Assembly: GCA_016839365.1 (NCBI GenBank)
Contig: JAEOUH010000058.1
Coordinates: forward strand, 1-52,352
Direction of reading: 5' to 3'
DNA length: 52,352 nucleotides
Source of the DNA: Candidatus Hermodarchaeota archaeon
GTDB lineage: Archaea; Asgardarchaeota; Hermodarchaeia; Hermodarchaeales; Hermodarchaeaceae
The stretch's first letter is position 1. The number at the start of each line of letters is the position of its first letter. The position numbers were made by a program, and so were the translations under genes. This document shows, piece by piece, positions 8,148 through 16,411 of this stretch. The notes beneath the pieces were generated by a model. That model made no database searches. It worked only from the letters and a program-made list of their open reading frames with translations, and was not told the DNA's origin.

Positions 8148-9005
8148 ATGGAACTGAAACAGGTAAGTAAATCCACCTGGGCTGTCGTCGACGGATCAAC
8201 CTTCGGGAATGTTGGGTGTATCCGTATCCCCAACCACATCGTCGTCATTGATACGGGCATGACGCCAGGAATCGCCAAGGAATTCCATACCCGCATTCAA
8301 GAAGACGTAGGGACACCGATAACCGAGGTTATCCTCACCCATTATCACTCTGACCATGTTTTCGGTGCCCAAGAGTTCCAGCAATACCCACTCATCGCCT
8401 CAATCAAGATGGCTGAACTGTATCCTGACCTTCTGGAAGAAAGGTGGTCCCCACAGAGTATTGAGGCGATGAGGAAAGCTTATGCGGAAACCGAACCCGA
8501 ATTCAGTCAACAACTCGAAAACCTACAAATCATTACACCAGTAAATACATTTGAGACATCACTTATTTTGGGAGAGAATGAAGAAATTCAGGTTACCCAA
8601 ACTGGTGGGCATACTGTAGGGCATTCTACGGTCTATTTCGTTCCCGAACGCATCCTCTTTGCCGGTGACCTCATCTTCTGTCAACAATACCCATATGCTG
8701 GCGATCCAACGAATAATCCCCAAACTTGGATACAAGCCTTAGAAGAAATCCTCGAAATGGATATTGATACGATTGTTCCAGGGCATGGTCCGTTATGTGA
8801 TAAGGCTGAAATCCGATTGCACCTAGCATATTTCAGAGCCCTTGAACATTGGATTTGTAGCAAAATCAAATTAGGGGCACCCCTTTCTGAAGTTCAAAAA
8901 GACAAGGAAACTGGACCATCTCCACCCTACCAGCTGAAAGCAGAGAGACGGTTTGAAGCAACCATTCAGCGTTGGTATAACTTCTATTCGGAAATTATAC
9001 ACTAA
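8148..9005 (+). CDS. Metallo-beta-lactamase-fold hydrolase
   Basis: A 285-residue cytoplasmic hydrolase of the MBL superfamily. The metal-binding motif is THYHSDH (His65, His67, Asp69, His70); further ligands are in TGGHTVGHS, FAGDLIF and VPGHGP, so a two-metal site looks intact. The layout is that of the glyoxalase II/beta-lactamase-like branch, but nothing points to a specific substrate. ATG 8148 is preferred to the upstream in-frame start at 8034 because AAGGAGAAA lies about 8 bases before it and the family core begins right after. The gene stands alone and is divergent from the small operon at 7157-8006. Confidence 0.88.
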   Translation: MELKQVSKSTWAVVDGSTFGNVGCIRIPNHIVVIDTGMTPGIAKEFHTRIQEDVGTPITEVILTHYHSDHVFGAQEFQQYPLIASIKMAELYPDLLEERWSPQSIEAMRKAYAETEPEFSQQLENLQIITPVNTFETSLILGENEEIQVTQTGGHTVGHSTVYFVPERILFAGDLIFCQQYPYAGDPTNNPQTWIQALEEILEMDIDTIVPGHGPLCDKAEIRLHLAYFRALEHWICSKIKLGAPLSEVQKDKETGPSPPYQLKAERRFEATIQRWYNFYSEIIH

Positions 9006-9166
9006 GGTCCCTACTCCATTCATTCACTTTGGTGTGAAAGTTACTAGTTTTTTCTTATCGAATCTACTCATATTCATTGAAGTACAGCAAATTTAAGAAT
9101 GGTTAGTTATTGTTTAGTACAACACTAGCCCATTGCTAGAAAAACTGGAAGTGCATCCTTAGAAAA

Positions 9167-10234
9167 ATGAAAAAGGAATCCGATACAATTAGTCAAAGAG
9201 TCGCAAATGAACTTTTTACACAACACAGACCTGATGACTGGGATAATCTCCAAGAACGGCAATTGAAACTCAAGCGCCAGCTTTGGCGTAATATGGTTGG
9301 TAACACGATTTTTCTTGAAGCACGAAATCTTGCACCTATTATTGGCTGCGAACGAGTCTATCTAAAGTTTGAAGGAAGTAACCCAACTGGAACTCAAAAA
9401 GACCGAATAGCAATGGTCCTAGCTGATCATGCCGCCTGTCAAGGCTTCAACGTAATCACAACCGCAACTTGTGGTAATTTTGGTGTTGCCCTAGCCTTTG
9501 CTGCAAAACACTACGATCTCACTGCTCATATCTTTATTCCCAAAAAATATGATGTTCCTAAAGATCGACAAAAAAGAATGGAAGCCTTTGGTGCCCGAGT
9601 CACACTCGTGGATGGGTATTATGAGGATGCGGTTGAGTATTCCATTCATTCTGCTGCTGAGAAAAGTTGGTTTAATGCTAATCCCGGATCAAATGGTATC
9701 CCCGAGTTATCAATTACCGCCTATAGCGAGATTGCTTACGAGATCTTTCGTGATCTTCGTCGAGTACCCAACTATATTTTCTGCCCAGTTGGGAATGGAA
9801 CGACATTCGCGGGAATCTATGCAGGGTTCAAAAGATTACTTCTAATGGGCAAAACAATGAATGTTCCCAAAATGGTAGCTACAAGTACACGCCGAGGTAA
9901 TCCCATCATTAAATCATTCAAAGAAAATAAAAAAACCATTGCTGATCTAAAGCCCGAAGAAATCAAAGAAAGCAAAATCAATGAACCTTTGACAAACTGG
10001 CGTGCCTACGATGGTCAACTAGCCCTAGACGCGATAAACGAATCATTAGGGTTTGGGGAATATGCCTCAGATTCTAGAATGATTGAGTTCTCAAAGCTTG
10101 TGCGATCTGAGGAAGGTCTAAGCGTGCTTCCGGCTTCTGCAAGTACACTTGCGGTCATGGAAACACTTGGACGTGAAGGATTTATCGTAAAAGGAACCTA
10201 TGTCGCGATCCTTACAGGACGAGACTTTTCCTAA
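9167..10234 (+). CDS. PLP-dependent threonine-synthase-like enzyme
   Basis: A 355-residue fold-type II PLP enzyme. The cofactor lysine is Lys78 in EGSNPTGTQKDRIA, close to the NPTGSFKDR motif of threonine synthase. TTATCGNFGVALAF is the substrate loop, and CPVGNGTTFAGIYAG the phosphate-binding glycine loop. The N-terminal zinc ribbon and small domain of classical threonine synthase are missing, and the Phe of the motif is Gln. The true reaction may therefore be another beta- or gamma-replacement, or racemisation. It is convergent with the fwdA/PP-loop/ATP-grasp/GNAT operon, which it could serve by supplying an amino acid. No clear Shine-Dalgarno precedes the ATG. Threonine synthase is the best guess, but not a firm one. 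Confidence 0.75.
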   Translation: MKKESDTISQRVANELFTQHRPDDWDNLQERQLKLKRQLWRNMVGNTIFLEARNLAPIIGCERVYLKFEGSNPTGTQKDRIAMVLADHAACQGFNVITTATCGNFGVALAFAAKHYDLTAHIFIPKKYDVPKDRQKRMEAFGARVTLVDGYYEDAVEYSIHSAAEKSWFNANPGSNGIPELSITAYSEIAYEIFRDLRRVPNYIFCPVGNGTTFAGIYAGFKRLLLMGKTMNVPKMVATSTRRGNPIIKSFKENKKTIADLKPEEIKESKINEPLTNWRAYDGQLALDAINESLGFGEYASDSRMIEFSKLVRSEEGLSVLPASASTLAVMETLGREGFIVKGTYVAILTGRDFS

Positions 10235-10279
10235 TGCCAACTATCTTCACCCAATCTATAAACCTAACAGATTCAAAAT

Positions 10280-10891
10280 TCATTCATGATCCCGAGAGTT
10301 CTCATTTACAGCGCAAGTATTATCAAGGTCAAGTCGCATAGTGAGATCTCCCTGCTCTGTCCGAGTGATTGCTTTGAATCCATGTTCCTCATAGAAGTGC
10401 TGTAATGGTATTCCCTTCTCGTCTTTTTCTTCCGTATCTAACACAATCGCTTGGTAAATTCTATCACGTGCTCGATTGATAACAAATTGTAAAACTATAT
10501 CACCAATCCCTCGTCCACGCTGGCGAACGGCTATCGTATCTAGATAGAAAGTTGGAGGCTCATAATCTGGCAATCGATAGCCTAGAACTAAAATTTCAGG
10601 GGTCTCCTGGATAAGAACGAAAAAGAAAAGCACTTCTGGATTGTTCAAGCGTTCAACGATTTCTTGACGAGTATAACGTAAATCAAACCGAAAATCTTCT
10701 TCTTCGAGGATTTGAAACCAGCGGAAACATCGTTCATCACACTCTTTTGGCAAAACAAGCTCAAGTTCCCCAGAATATTTCATGGATAATTCGTCTTTAA
10801 ACTGGAACCATCTTTCCTTTTCCTCGTTTTCAGGAATTTGCCACAAAATTTGAATTCCCACCTTAAATCTTTGAATAGTTATCGGCTTCAT
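10280..10891 (-). CDS. GNAT-family N-acetyltransferase
   Basis: A 203-residue acetyltransferase that would use acetyl-CoA on an amine. The GNAT core is at about 115-185: YLDTIAVRQRGRGIGDIVL contains the acetyl-CoA pyrophosphate loop (RGRGIG), and LQHFYEEHGFKAI is the usual last strand and helix. The N-terminal 100 residues are not typical GNAT sequence. It is the last gene of a minus-strand operon, 17 bases after the ATP-grasp gene, so its substrate may be the amine or amino-acid product of that enzyme. That link is inferred from position only. Confidence 0.78.
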   Translation of the reverse strand: MKPITIQRFKVGIQILWQIPENEEKERWFQFKDELSMKYSGELELVLPKECDERCFRWFQILEEEDFRFDLRYTRQEIVERLNNPEVLFFFVLIQETPEILVLGYRLPDYEPPTFYLDTIAVRQRGRGIGDIVLQFVINRARDRIYQAIVLDTEEKDEKGIPLQHFYEEHGFKAITRTEQGDLTMRLDLDNTCAVNENSRDHE

Positions 10892-10908
10892 TCAGCGTTC
10901 CACGCTTA

Positions 10909-11901
10909 TCACAGCTGAAGATTGTACCTGGCACATGCGGACTCAAGTAATCGTCGAATCAGATCATCATATGTGTAGCCTGCTTTCATAGCCATGTAAG
11001 GATAGAATGAAAGGTCATTTTCAACCGTATCAAAGTCCATTCCTGGTAATGGATTCACTTCAAGAAAGAAGATTTCGCCCCGTTGATTCATTCGAAAATC
11101 AATTCGCACGAAATCACGAATTTCCAAAGCATACCAAATTTTTGTTGAAATCTCTTCTAATCTGTTTCTCAGGGTTTTAGGAATTTTCGCAGGACAGATG
11201 TAGTGATCAAGGGAGTCAAGGATGGTCTTAGCTCGTTGTCCAAAGACTCCATGGACCTCCGGAAAAAGAGAGAAATCAATTTCAAGCACTGCTAGCATTT
11301 CTGGGCTTTTACCAGGACGTCCTAACAAGCCTGTACTGAATTCTCTTCCCTCAATGAATTGTTCAATCAGGATTGGCTGTGAATATTCATTAAGCATAGA
11401 TCCAAGCTTGGCTTTGAGTTGGCTGTGATTTGAAACAACATTGTCTTCATTGATTCCCATCGAAGAGCCCTCCTCGATGGGCTTCAAAATATATGGGTAT
11501 CCTTCTTTGACCTCTCCAACTTGTTTAAGGGTGGAATAGACAAAAAATTGAGGGGTCTGGATTCCATGATACATCAAGATTTTTTTGGTCCACGCCTTGT
11601 TTAGCCCAACTGCTGTCGTTATTACATTTGAACCCACATATGGAATATTGAGCATTTCAAGAATGCTTGGAACATGTGATTCACGACTATCACCTCGCAA
11701 TCCTTCGGCCCGATTAAAGGCTAAATCGGGTTTAATCCGCTTCAGCGTCTCGACAAAATTCTCATCGGCTTCGATGAATACGTAGTCATGACCAGTTGCT
11801 TCAATGCCATGTTTAATGAGTTCAACTGTATGAGGTGGATCGTATTCAACCTGAAACTCAGTCTCCTCGCTTCGCGTGTTTAAGATTAGTGCAATTCGCA
11901 T
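10909..11901 (-). CDS. ATP-grasp ligase of the D-alanine-D-alanine ligase type
   Basis: A 330-residue carboxylate-amine ligase. The N-terminal domain has NRAEGLRGDSRESHVPSILE followed by MLNIPYVGSN, the region that in Ddl enzymes binds the first substrate. The ATP-grasp core has ILKPIEEGSSMGI, ILIEQFIEGREFSTGLLG and the metal-binding EVNPLPGM. It would join an amino acid to a second amine through an acyl phosphate. Peptidoglycan is not expected here, so D-Ala-D-Ala itself is unlikely. ATG 11901 is favoured over earlier in-frame starts because AAGGGAAAG lies 5 bases upstream and the chain then begins MRIALILN. It lies between the PP-loop ATPase (stop 34 bases upstream) and the GNAT gene, all co-oriented with fwdA. 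Confidence 0.85.
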   Translation of the reverse strand: MRIALILNTRSEETEFQVEYDPPHTVELIKHGIEATGHDYVFIEADENFVETLKRIKPDLAFNRAEGLRGDSRESHVPSILEMLNIPYVGSNVITTAVGLNKAWTKKILMYHGIQTPQFFVYSTLKQVGEVKEGYPYILKPIEEGSSMGINEDNVVSNHSQLKAKLGSMLNEYSQPILIEQFIEGREFSTGLLGRPGKSPEMLAVLEIDFSLFPEVHGVFGQRAKTILDSLDHYICPAKIPKTLRNRLEEISTKIWYALEIRDFVRIDFRMNQRGEIFFLEVNPLPGMDFDTVENDLSFYPYMAMKAGYTYDDLIRRLLESACARYNLQL

Positions 11902-11935
11902 ATTCTTTCCCTTCATTGGGTTTTCTGACAGCATA

Positions 11936-13297
11936 TTAGATTTCAAAGGATGCAATTTCTTCCTTAAAAATTGACAAGACCTGGGGTTTCAATTCCTTTG
12001 GAACTGAAATTGATTCATAGATTGAGACAAAGGTTTTGATAAGCTCTTCTTCGCGTTCCTTTGCTTCTTCAAAAAGTTTTCCTGTTCTGAAATCGTCAAC
12101 TAGCCTTCCTTGAACTCCTTTTAGTGAGGCTAGATAGAACGCGAACAGTTGCTCATCACGTCCCACTTTCGTATGGGCATAGGTGAGTGTTATCGCCTTC
12201 CCTCCAAATAATGTGAAGAATTGTTTATACGGGCGTTCAAGCATATTTACGTGAAGCCCGATACTTTTTGGATCAATTCCGCTCGCTACGCACATTAGAT
12301 ACATTTTGGCACAAATCGAGCAGTTGTGACACCAACGGTAATCTCGCCCTGCCTCAGTTTCGGTAAAACAACTCATTTGGTACTTGGCGATTTTTGGATA
12401 ACGATGAGCAAGTGTTCGTTGAATCATCATATCCATTAACGGTTCAATCAAACTTCCTGTGTGAACAGAACCTCCTGAAAACATCTGAGAGATTTGATCA
12501 ATATGGATCGTCCAACGATGGGATTGATCGTAACAAGGATGAATTACCCATCTTCCCTGGGCATCCATATACGAGGCCGCTGTTGTTTGCTCATTACCGA
12601 AAAGAAGATACTTTCCTTGGTCAGCGTAAGCGAAGGGAATGAATTCAAGAGCGTATTCTGTTGTTTGTAATCCCCACCCTAATTCCGTTATGGGAAGTCC
12701 CAGATATGGATAATCACGGAGTTTCCCAGTTTCATGTTGTAGGATTCGCATTTCTTTTCCGAATTCTTTTTTGAATTTCTGGGCTAGCCTCGTTTTATGT
12801 TTCTCTTCATATGTCATACTGGCTTCGACAACATAGACCATTTCTGGTTCAAGACCAATTTCTTCTGCCACAGCGTAAGTTAAGAGACTGTCTTTCCCGA
12901 AACTAACCCCGACAATCGCTCGAAAGGGTGAATTCACCGGTTCAGGATCAGGTCTAATAATGACCGAATCCTGGAATTGATAATCGATATTATAGAATCT
13001 CCGCACGACGTCATCGGTTGATGTTCCGTCAACGACTGTACATGAGGGGATGTCCTTCAGGAAGTTTTGGACGAAGTAGGGTTCAAGGAGTGGTCGGCCT
13101 GAATGATATGTGATGGTATTTTCCTGAAAAACAAGAGGCAAATGCATCGTGGTTGCGAGGGCTAAGTTATCCTTGAGGGCCATCCGGGTTTGAGTTGGCG
13201 TGGCTCCCCAAACTGACTTCGGATAGATTATAGGATAGCTACTATCGCGAAATCGTACTACTATCCCGTTGTCAGTGCGTTCTGAAATGATTTCCAT
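11936..13297 (-). CDS. PP-loop ATPase-like protein (QueC/MurL-like)
   Basis: A 453-residue cytoplasmic protein. The nucleotide-binding PP-loop is VGVSFGKDSLLTYA (about residue 130), a variant of SGGxDS. Two later regions, FGNEQTTAASYMDAQGRW and the cysteine cluster RWCHNCSICAKMYLMC, resemble from memory the layout of MurL, the ATP-using epimerase of UDP-MurNAc-L-Ala-L-Glu; the cysteines also recall the zinc site of QueC. Such enzymes adenylate a carboxylate. With a Ddl-like ligase next to it, activation or epimerisation of an amino acid or peptide is plausible, but unproven. ATG 13297 is preferred to TTG 13318, though neither has a clear Shine-Dalgarno. It follows fwdA by 41 bases. Confidence 0.65.
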   Translation of the reverse strand: MEIISERTDNGIVVRFRDSSYPIIYPKSVWGATPTQTRMALKDNLALATTMHLPLVFQENTITYHSGRPLLEPYFVQNFLKDIPSCTVVDGTSTDDVVRRFYNIDYQFQDSVIIRPDPEPVNSPFRAIVGVSFGKDSLLTYAVAEEIGLEPEMVYVVEASMTYEEKHKTRLAQKFKKEFGKEMRILQHETGKLRDYPYLGLPITELGWGLQTTEYALEFIPFAYADQGKYLLFGNEQTTAASYMDAQGRWVIHPCYDQSHRWTIHIDQISQMFSGGSVHTGSLIEPLMDMMIQRTLAHRYPKIAKYQMSCFTETEAGRDYRWCHNCSICAKMYLMCVASGIDPKSIGLHVNMLERPYKQFFTLFGGKAITLTYAHTKVGRDEQLFAFYLASLKGVQGRLVDDFRTGKLFEEAKEREEELIKTFVSIYESISVPKELKPQVLSIFKEEIASFEI

Positions 13298-13338
13298 GAA
13301 TACAACCAAACTTAACAAAGGGCACTTATTGATAACTG

Positions 13339-15045
13339 TTACACAGCTGCCTTTAATCGTACTGGCGCAGAACGATGGAGATATCGTTTAGATACAGGAT
13401 AGTTTTCAAAGGCAATTGTGTAGGAGCTTTCGAAATATTCACGAATCTCTTTCTCAACGACCTTTGCTAATTCTGGCTCTGGTGGTGCATCAACCCAATG
13501 AGTGCTCCCTTTCGGCGTTGCGATCATTTTACCCTCTTTTTGAACCATGATTCCATCCTTGATAGTCATCCAAGCTTGGCTAAGCCCGTTCACCAGCTTA
13601 TCAGGATTTTTCCCATAGTCTTCCTTGGGGTCGATGTTATAGATGGCAATATCCGCATCTGCACCTGTGCCAAGATGACCTTTCATCGGTAAGCCCAATA
13701 TTTTAGCGGGACCCGCCCGGGTTCCTATGATATAGTCCTGTAGTGACCATTCTGTTTCAAGTGCAGGAAGCACCATACGTTTCTGAGAAGATTTTCTAAT
13801 ATCTTTGAACACCATATCACGTGCCTTTCGACTCATCAGCCATGCGGCAATCCATGGATAATTGATGAAGGTTCCCGCATTGGGGTGGTCTGTGCTGGGG
13901 ATGACACGCCATGGATCGTTTACAAGGAGGGCAATTTCGAGGCCGATTCCCCATTGGATTGCATTCACTCGGGAGCTTTTCTTGAACACATAGGGAACTA
14001 CTCCGCCCCCGCACTCAATTTCAATGTCATCGTTAACCCAACGGCTTCCACTAATCCCTCTCAAAATCCACTCCCAGGGGCCATCAGCTGTCATAGTAGT
14101 GGTGTCCGAAAAGACAATTTGTCCGAGATCACAGCTGACATTCTGATGATTCTTTAGATAATTCGCAATGGGTTCACTACCTGACTGAAAAGTGACAAAA
14201 CTGTCTCCTCCATAGGAGTGAAATTGAATATGGGTCATATGGAGATTGTAGCCAGATTTCCGTTGAATCGATCGATTTTCTGCAATTTTCATCGTTTCAA
14301 TTGTGATATCTGTGTTACCAGGTCGTCCTAGCATATTGGCGTGCAAGTGAAGCGAATGGGGGAGACCTAAGCGTTCTGCGGCTTCAATTAAAGTTATAAT
14401 GGTATCGCGGGCTGTCACATCAAAACATGAAATCTGCTCATCCAAGCTCTCAACATTACCACCCCACGACCAATCGCACACGCCTGTAGGATTCACTGCC
14501 TTCACAGCATAGCCTTTAGTTGCTTGGAGCATCCAGGCTACAAAAGCTGCGGCTTTGTCATATTCTTTTTCACGCGCATAATCCATGATTTGAACATGAT
14601 TCCCGAAGAGTGGAAACATGATTTTATCATGGGGTTGAATTTCTCCCAGCTCCTCATGGGTATGACGTGCAACAATCCCTGCAGTTGCAGCTTCTGTTAC
14701 AAAGGTGTAGCCCATCTGAGAAAATTTGTAGCCCGTCATGAAAGTTGGGGGAACGCTTGCCCAAACTCCAGCCCGGCAAATATCCGAATATGTATAGGGG
14801 TCCATTCGGGATTGATCACATCGGAGAACACGACCCGAATCAACCTTCGGTGTTGCGAGGTGAGCATGAATATCTACACCACCTGCCACTACCATTCGAT
14901 TTTCAGCATCAATGATTTCAGCGGATTCTGGACTAACTGAATCAACTATTTTTCCATCTTGAATGGCTAAATCCATAATTTCGTAAATTTCGTTTTTAGG
15001 ATCAACAACATAGCCATTTTTTATGACAATATTACGCGGTTTCAA
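13339..15045 (-). CDS. fwdA: Formylmethanofuran dehydrogenase subunit A
   Basis: A 568-residue amidohydrolase-fold subunit that condenses formate with methanofuran, the first step of the archaeal C1 branch. The metal site is complete: His60 and His62 (VDIHAHLATP), the lysine that is carboxylated in known structures (Lys182, VKAVNP), His233/His235 (LHLHANM), His272 (MTHIQFHSYGG) and catalytic Asp386 (STDHPNAGTF). Length and order fit FwdA/FmdA. The start is TTG at 15045, with GGTGGAT 5 bases before it. It is the first gene of an operon with the PP-loop, ATP-grasp and GNAT genes, not with other fwd genes; fwdB and fwdD are 14-20 kb away. Confidence 0.95.
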   Translation of the reverse strand: MKPRNIVIKNGYVVDPKNEIYEIMDLAIQDGKIVDSVSPESAEIIDAENRMVVAGGVDIHAHLATPKVDSGRVLRCDQSRMDPYTYSDICRAGVWASVPPTFMTGYKFSQMGYTFVTEAATAGIVARHTHEELGEIQPHDKIMFPLFGNHVQIMDYAREKEYDKAAAFVAWMLQATKGYAVKAVNPTGVCDWSWGGNVESLDEQISCFDVTARDTIITLIEAAERLGLPHSLHLHANMLGRPGNTDITIETMKIAENRSIQRKSGYNLHMTHIQFHSYGGDSFVTFQSGSEPIANYLKNHQNVSCDLGQIVFSDTTTMTADGPWEWILRGISGSRWVNDDIEIECGGGVVPYVFKKSSRVNAIQWGIGLEIALLVNDPWRVIPSTDHPNAGTFINYPWIAAWLMSRKARDMVFKDIRKSSQKRMVLPALETEWSLQDYIIGTRAGPAKILGLPMKGHLGTGADADIAIYNIDPKEDYGKNPDKLVNGLSQAWMTIKDGIMVQKEGKMIATPKGSTHWVDAPPEPELAKVVEKEIREYFESSYTIAFENYPVSKRYLHRSAPVRLKAAV

Positions 15046-15238
15046 GCTTATCCACCAATGGTCGAGGAGATGTATTCTAGGTTTCGGCGGTTACAACGGA
15101 ATACAGTGGCACAGCTAATTAAGCGTTCTGCCATTCCGAATTTCCCGGAACTAGCATAATATGGGGTAAAAATCGGAAGCCTTATACGGACATAACCTGA
15201 GGGGGGTAGTCGCTCGTATTTGAGTAGGAGAACCCAAT

Positions 15239-16249
15239 ATGCGTCAATTTCAAATAACGCTCCCAGAAGAAAAAGTTGGGCAAGTGATGGAGTTTCTCGA
15301 AGAGAAAGAGGCAGTGCGCAATATCGCCAAGATTCACACAGCCCCAGGGTTCATGCTCATCTTCCGTGTTTCAGACGCAATGAGTTCAAAAATTCTCACC
15401 GATCTTGAAGCCATCGGGGTCGGGGTCCACTATGGTATAATCGACGTGTTGCCCGTTGAAGCCAGCAAACCCATGGCTGAGGACAAGGTCAGCATCAAAC
15501 CAACCGAACGCCTTTCCGTCGAAGAAATCTATAGCAAAATCGCTTCTGGTACACGCCTTTCTTTTGACTTTCTAGCCCTCCTCGTCGTCTCATGTATCAT
15601 CGCCGCCATCGGACTAGCTACCAATAGCCCTGTATTCATCGTCGCAGGCATGCTTCTTGCTCCTCTAATGGGGCCGATCCTCGGGCTCAGTTTTGGGGTA
15701 CTGATTAGAGACCGACGCCTCGTCACCACAGGTATTAAGAACGAAGCCCTAGGGCTTGCTATCGCTGTTATTATGGGTCTTATTATGGGTGCCGTCCTCA
15801 TTCCGTTGACTCTAATTCCAGGCTGGCCCTGGCCCTGGCCTACCGCAGAAATGGTTGCTCGAGCATCTCTGTGGCTGCTTGCACTCGGAATTGTTGTCGC
15901 AGCCGCCTCAGGTGCCGGCGTGGCACTCGCCGCCACAAGGGGTGATATCGGAAGTCTTGTTGGTGTCGCAATTGCTGCATCGTTAATGCCTCCAGCAGTT
16001 AATGCTGGAATGAATGTCATCTATGCAATCTTGTCTTTCATCCAAGGGAACATTGCCCTGTTCTACTTCGGATTAAGCGTCGCAGGACTCAGTTTCGTGT
16101 TAGTTCTCTTGAACATCCTCCTCATCAACATCGTTGCCATGGGCGTCTTCAAACTCAAACAAGTCGCTCCAATCAAGAGTAAATCCATCTTTTGGCACGA
16201 TCTTCCACAGCTGGATAAACGACGGCGCGACGAGCTTTGGCACCGATAA
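15239..16249 (+). CDS. DUF389 (TIGR00341-type) membrane protein
   Basis: A 336-residue protein of the DUF389 family, whose function is unknown. Residues 1-90 form a cytoplasmic domain (MRQFQITLPEEKVGQVMEFL). About eight membrane helices follow, with the family hallmark VAGMLLAPLMGPILGLSFG at about 137-155 and VGVAIAASLMPPAVNAGM near 245. The tail is cytoplasmic and basic. TTATAC at about 15181 is a likely TATA box, and TAGGAG precedes the ATG by 7-8 bases. The neighbouring fwdA is divergent and the ECF operon follows after its own promoter, so this gene appears to stand alone. Confidence 0.9.
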   Translation: MRQFQITLPEEKVGQVMEFLEEKEAVRNIAKIHTAPGFMLIFRVSDAMSSKILTDLEAIGVGVHYGIIDVLPVEASKPMAEDKVSIKPTERLSVEEIYSKIASGTRLSFDFLALLVVSCIIAAIGLATNSPVFIVAGMLLAPLMGPILGLSFGVLIRDRRLVTTGIKNEALGLAIAVIMGLIMGAVLIPLTLIPGWPWPWPTAEMVARASLWLLALGIVVAAASGAGVALAATRGDIGSLVGVAIAASLMPPAVNAGMNVIYAILSFIQGNIALFYFGLSVAGLSFVLVLLNILLINIVAMGVFKLKQVAPIKSKSIFWHDLPQLDKRRRDELWHR

Positions 16250-16349
16250 CGAAAAGAGTGTTCTTCTTCACCGCCAAATCGATGCCTTCTTTCCTTTCAT
16301 TTATCCTGGCTTTCAAGCGTAATGCTTAATAGCTTCTGAATATGCCTAT

Positions 16350-16375
16350 CTTATAATATGCACCGTCGTGCATAT
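16350..16375 (+). promoter_or_regulatory. TATA box and palindromic operator before the ECF transporter operon
   Basis: CTTATAAT at 16350-16357 is a TATA box. ATATGCAC-CGTC-GTGCATAT at 16356-16375 is a perfect 8-bp inverted repeat directly downstream, ahead of the expected start of transcription near 16380. The first gene begins at 16412. A repressor on this site would stop initiation, and vitamin uptake genes are usually repressed when the vitamin is plentiful. No riboswitch fold was recognised in the short leader. Confidence 0.55.
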
Positions 16376-16411
16376 CATAATTAGCCCTGTAAACCACTGG
16401 GGTTTCAAACC

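Noticed and set aside
10909..11901. Genuine D-Ala-D-Ala ligase for peptidoglycan
   Set aside because: No other mur gene or cell-wall enzyme is in the window, and the gene is linked to fwdA; only the fold can be claimed.
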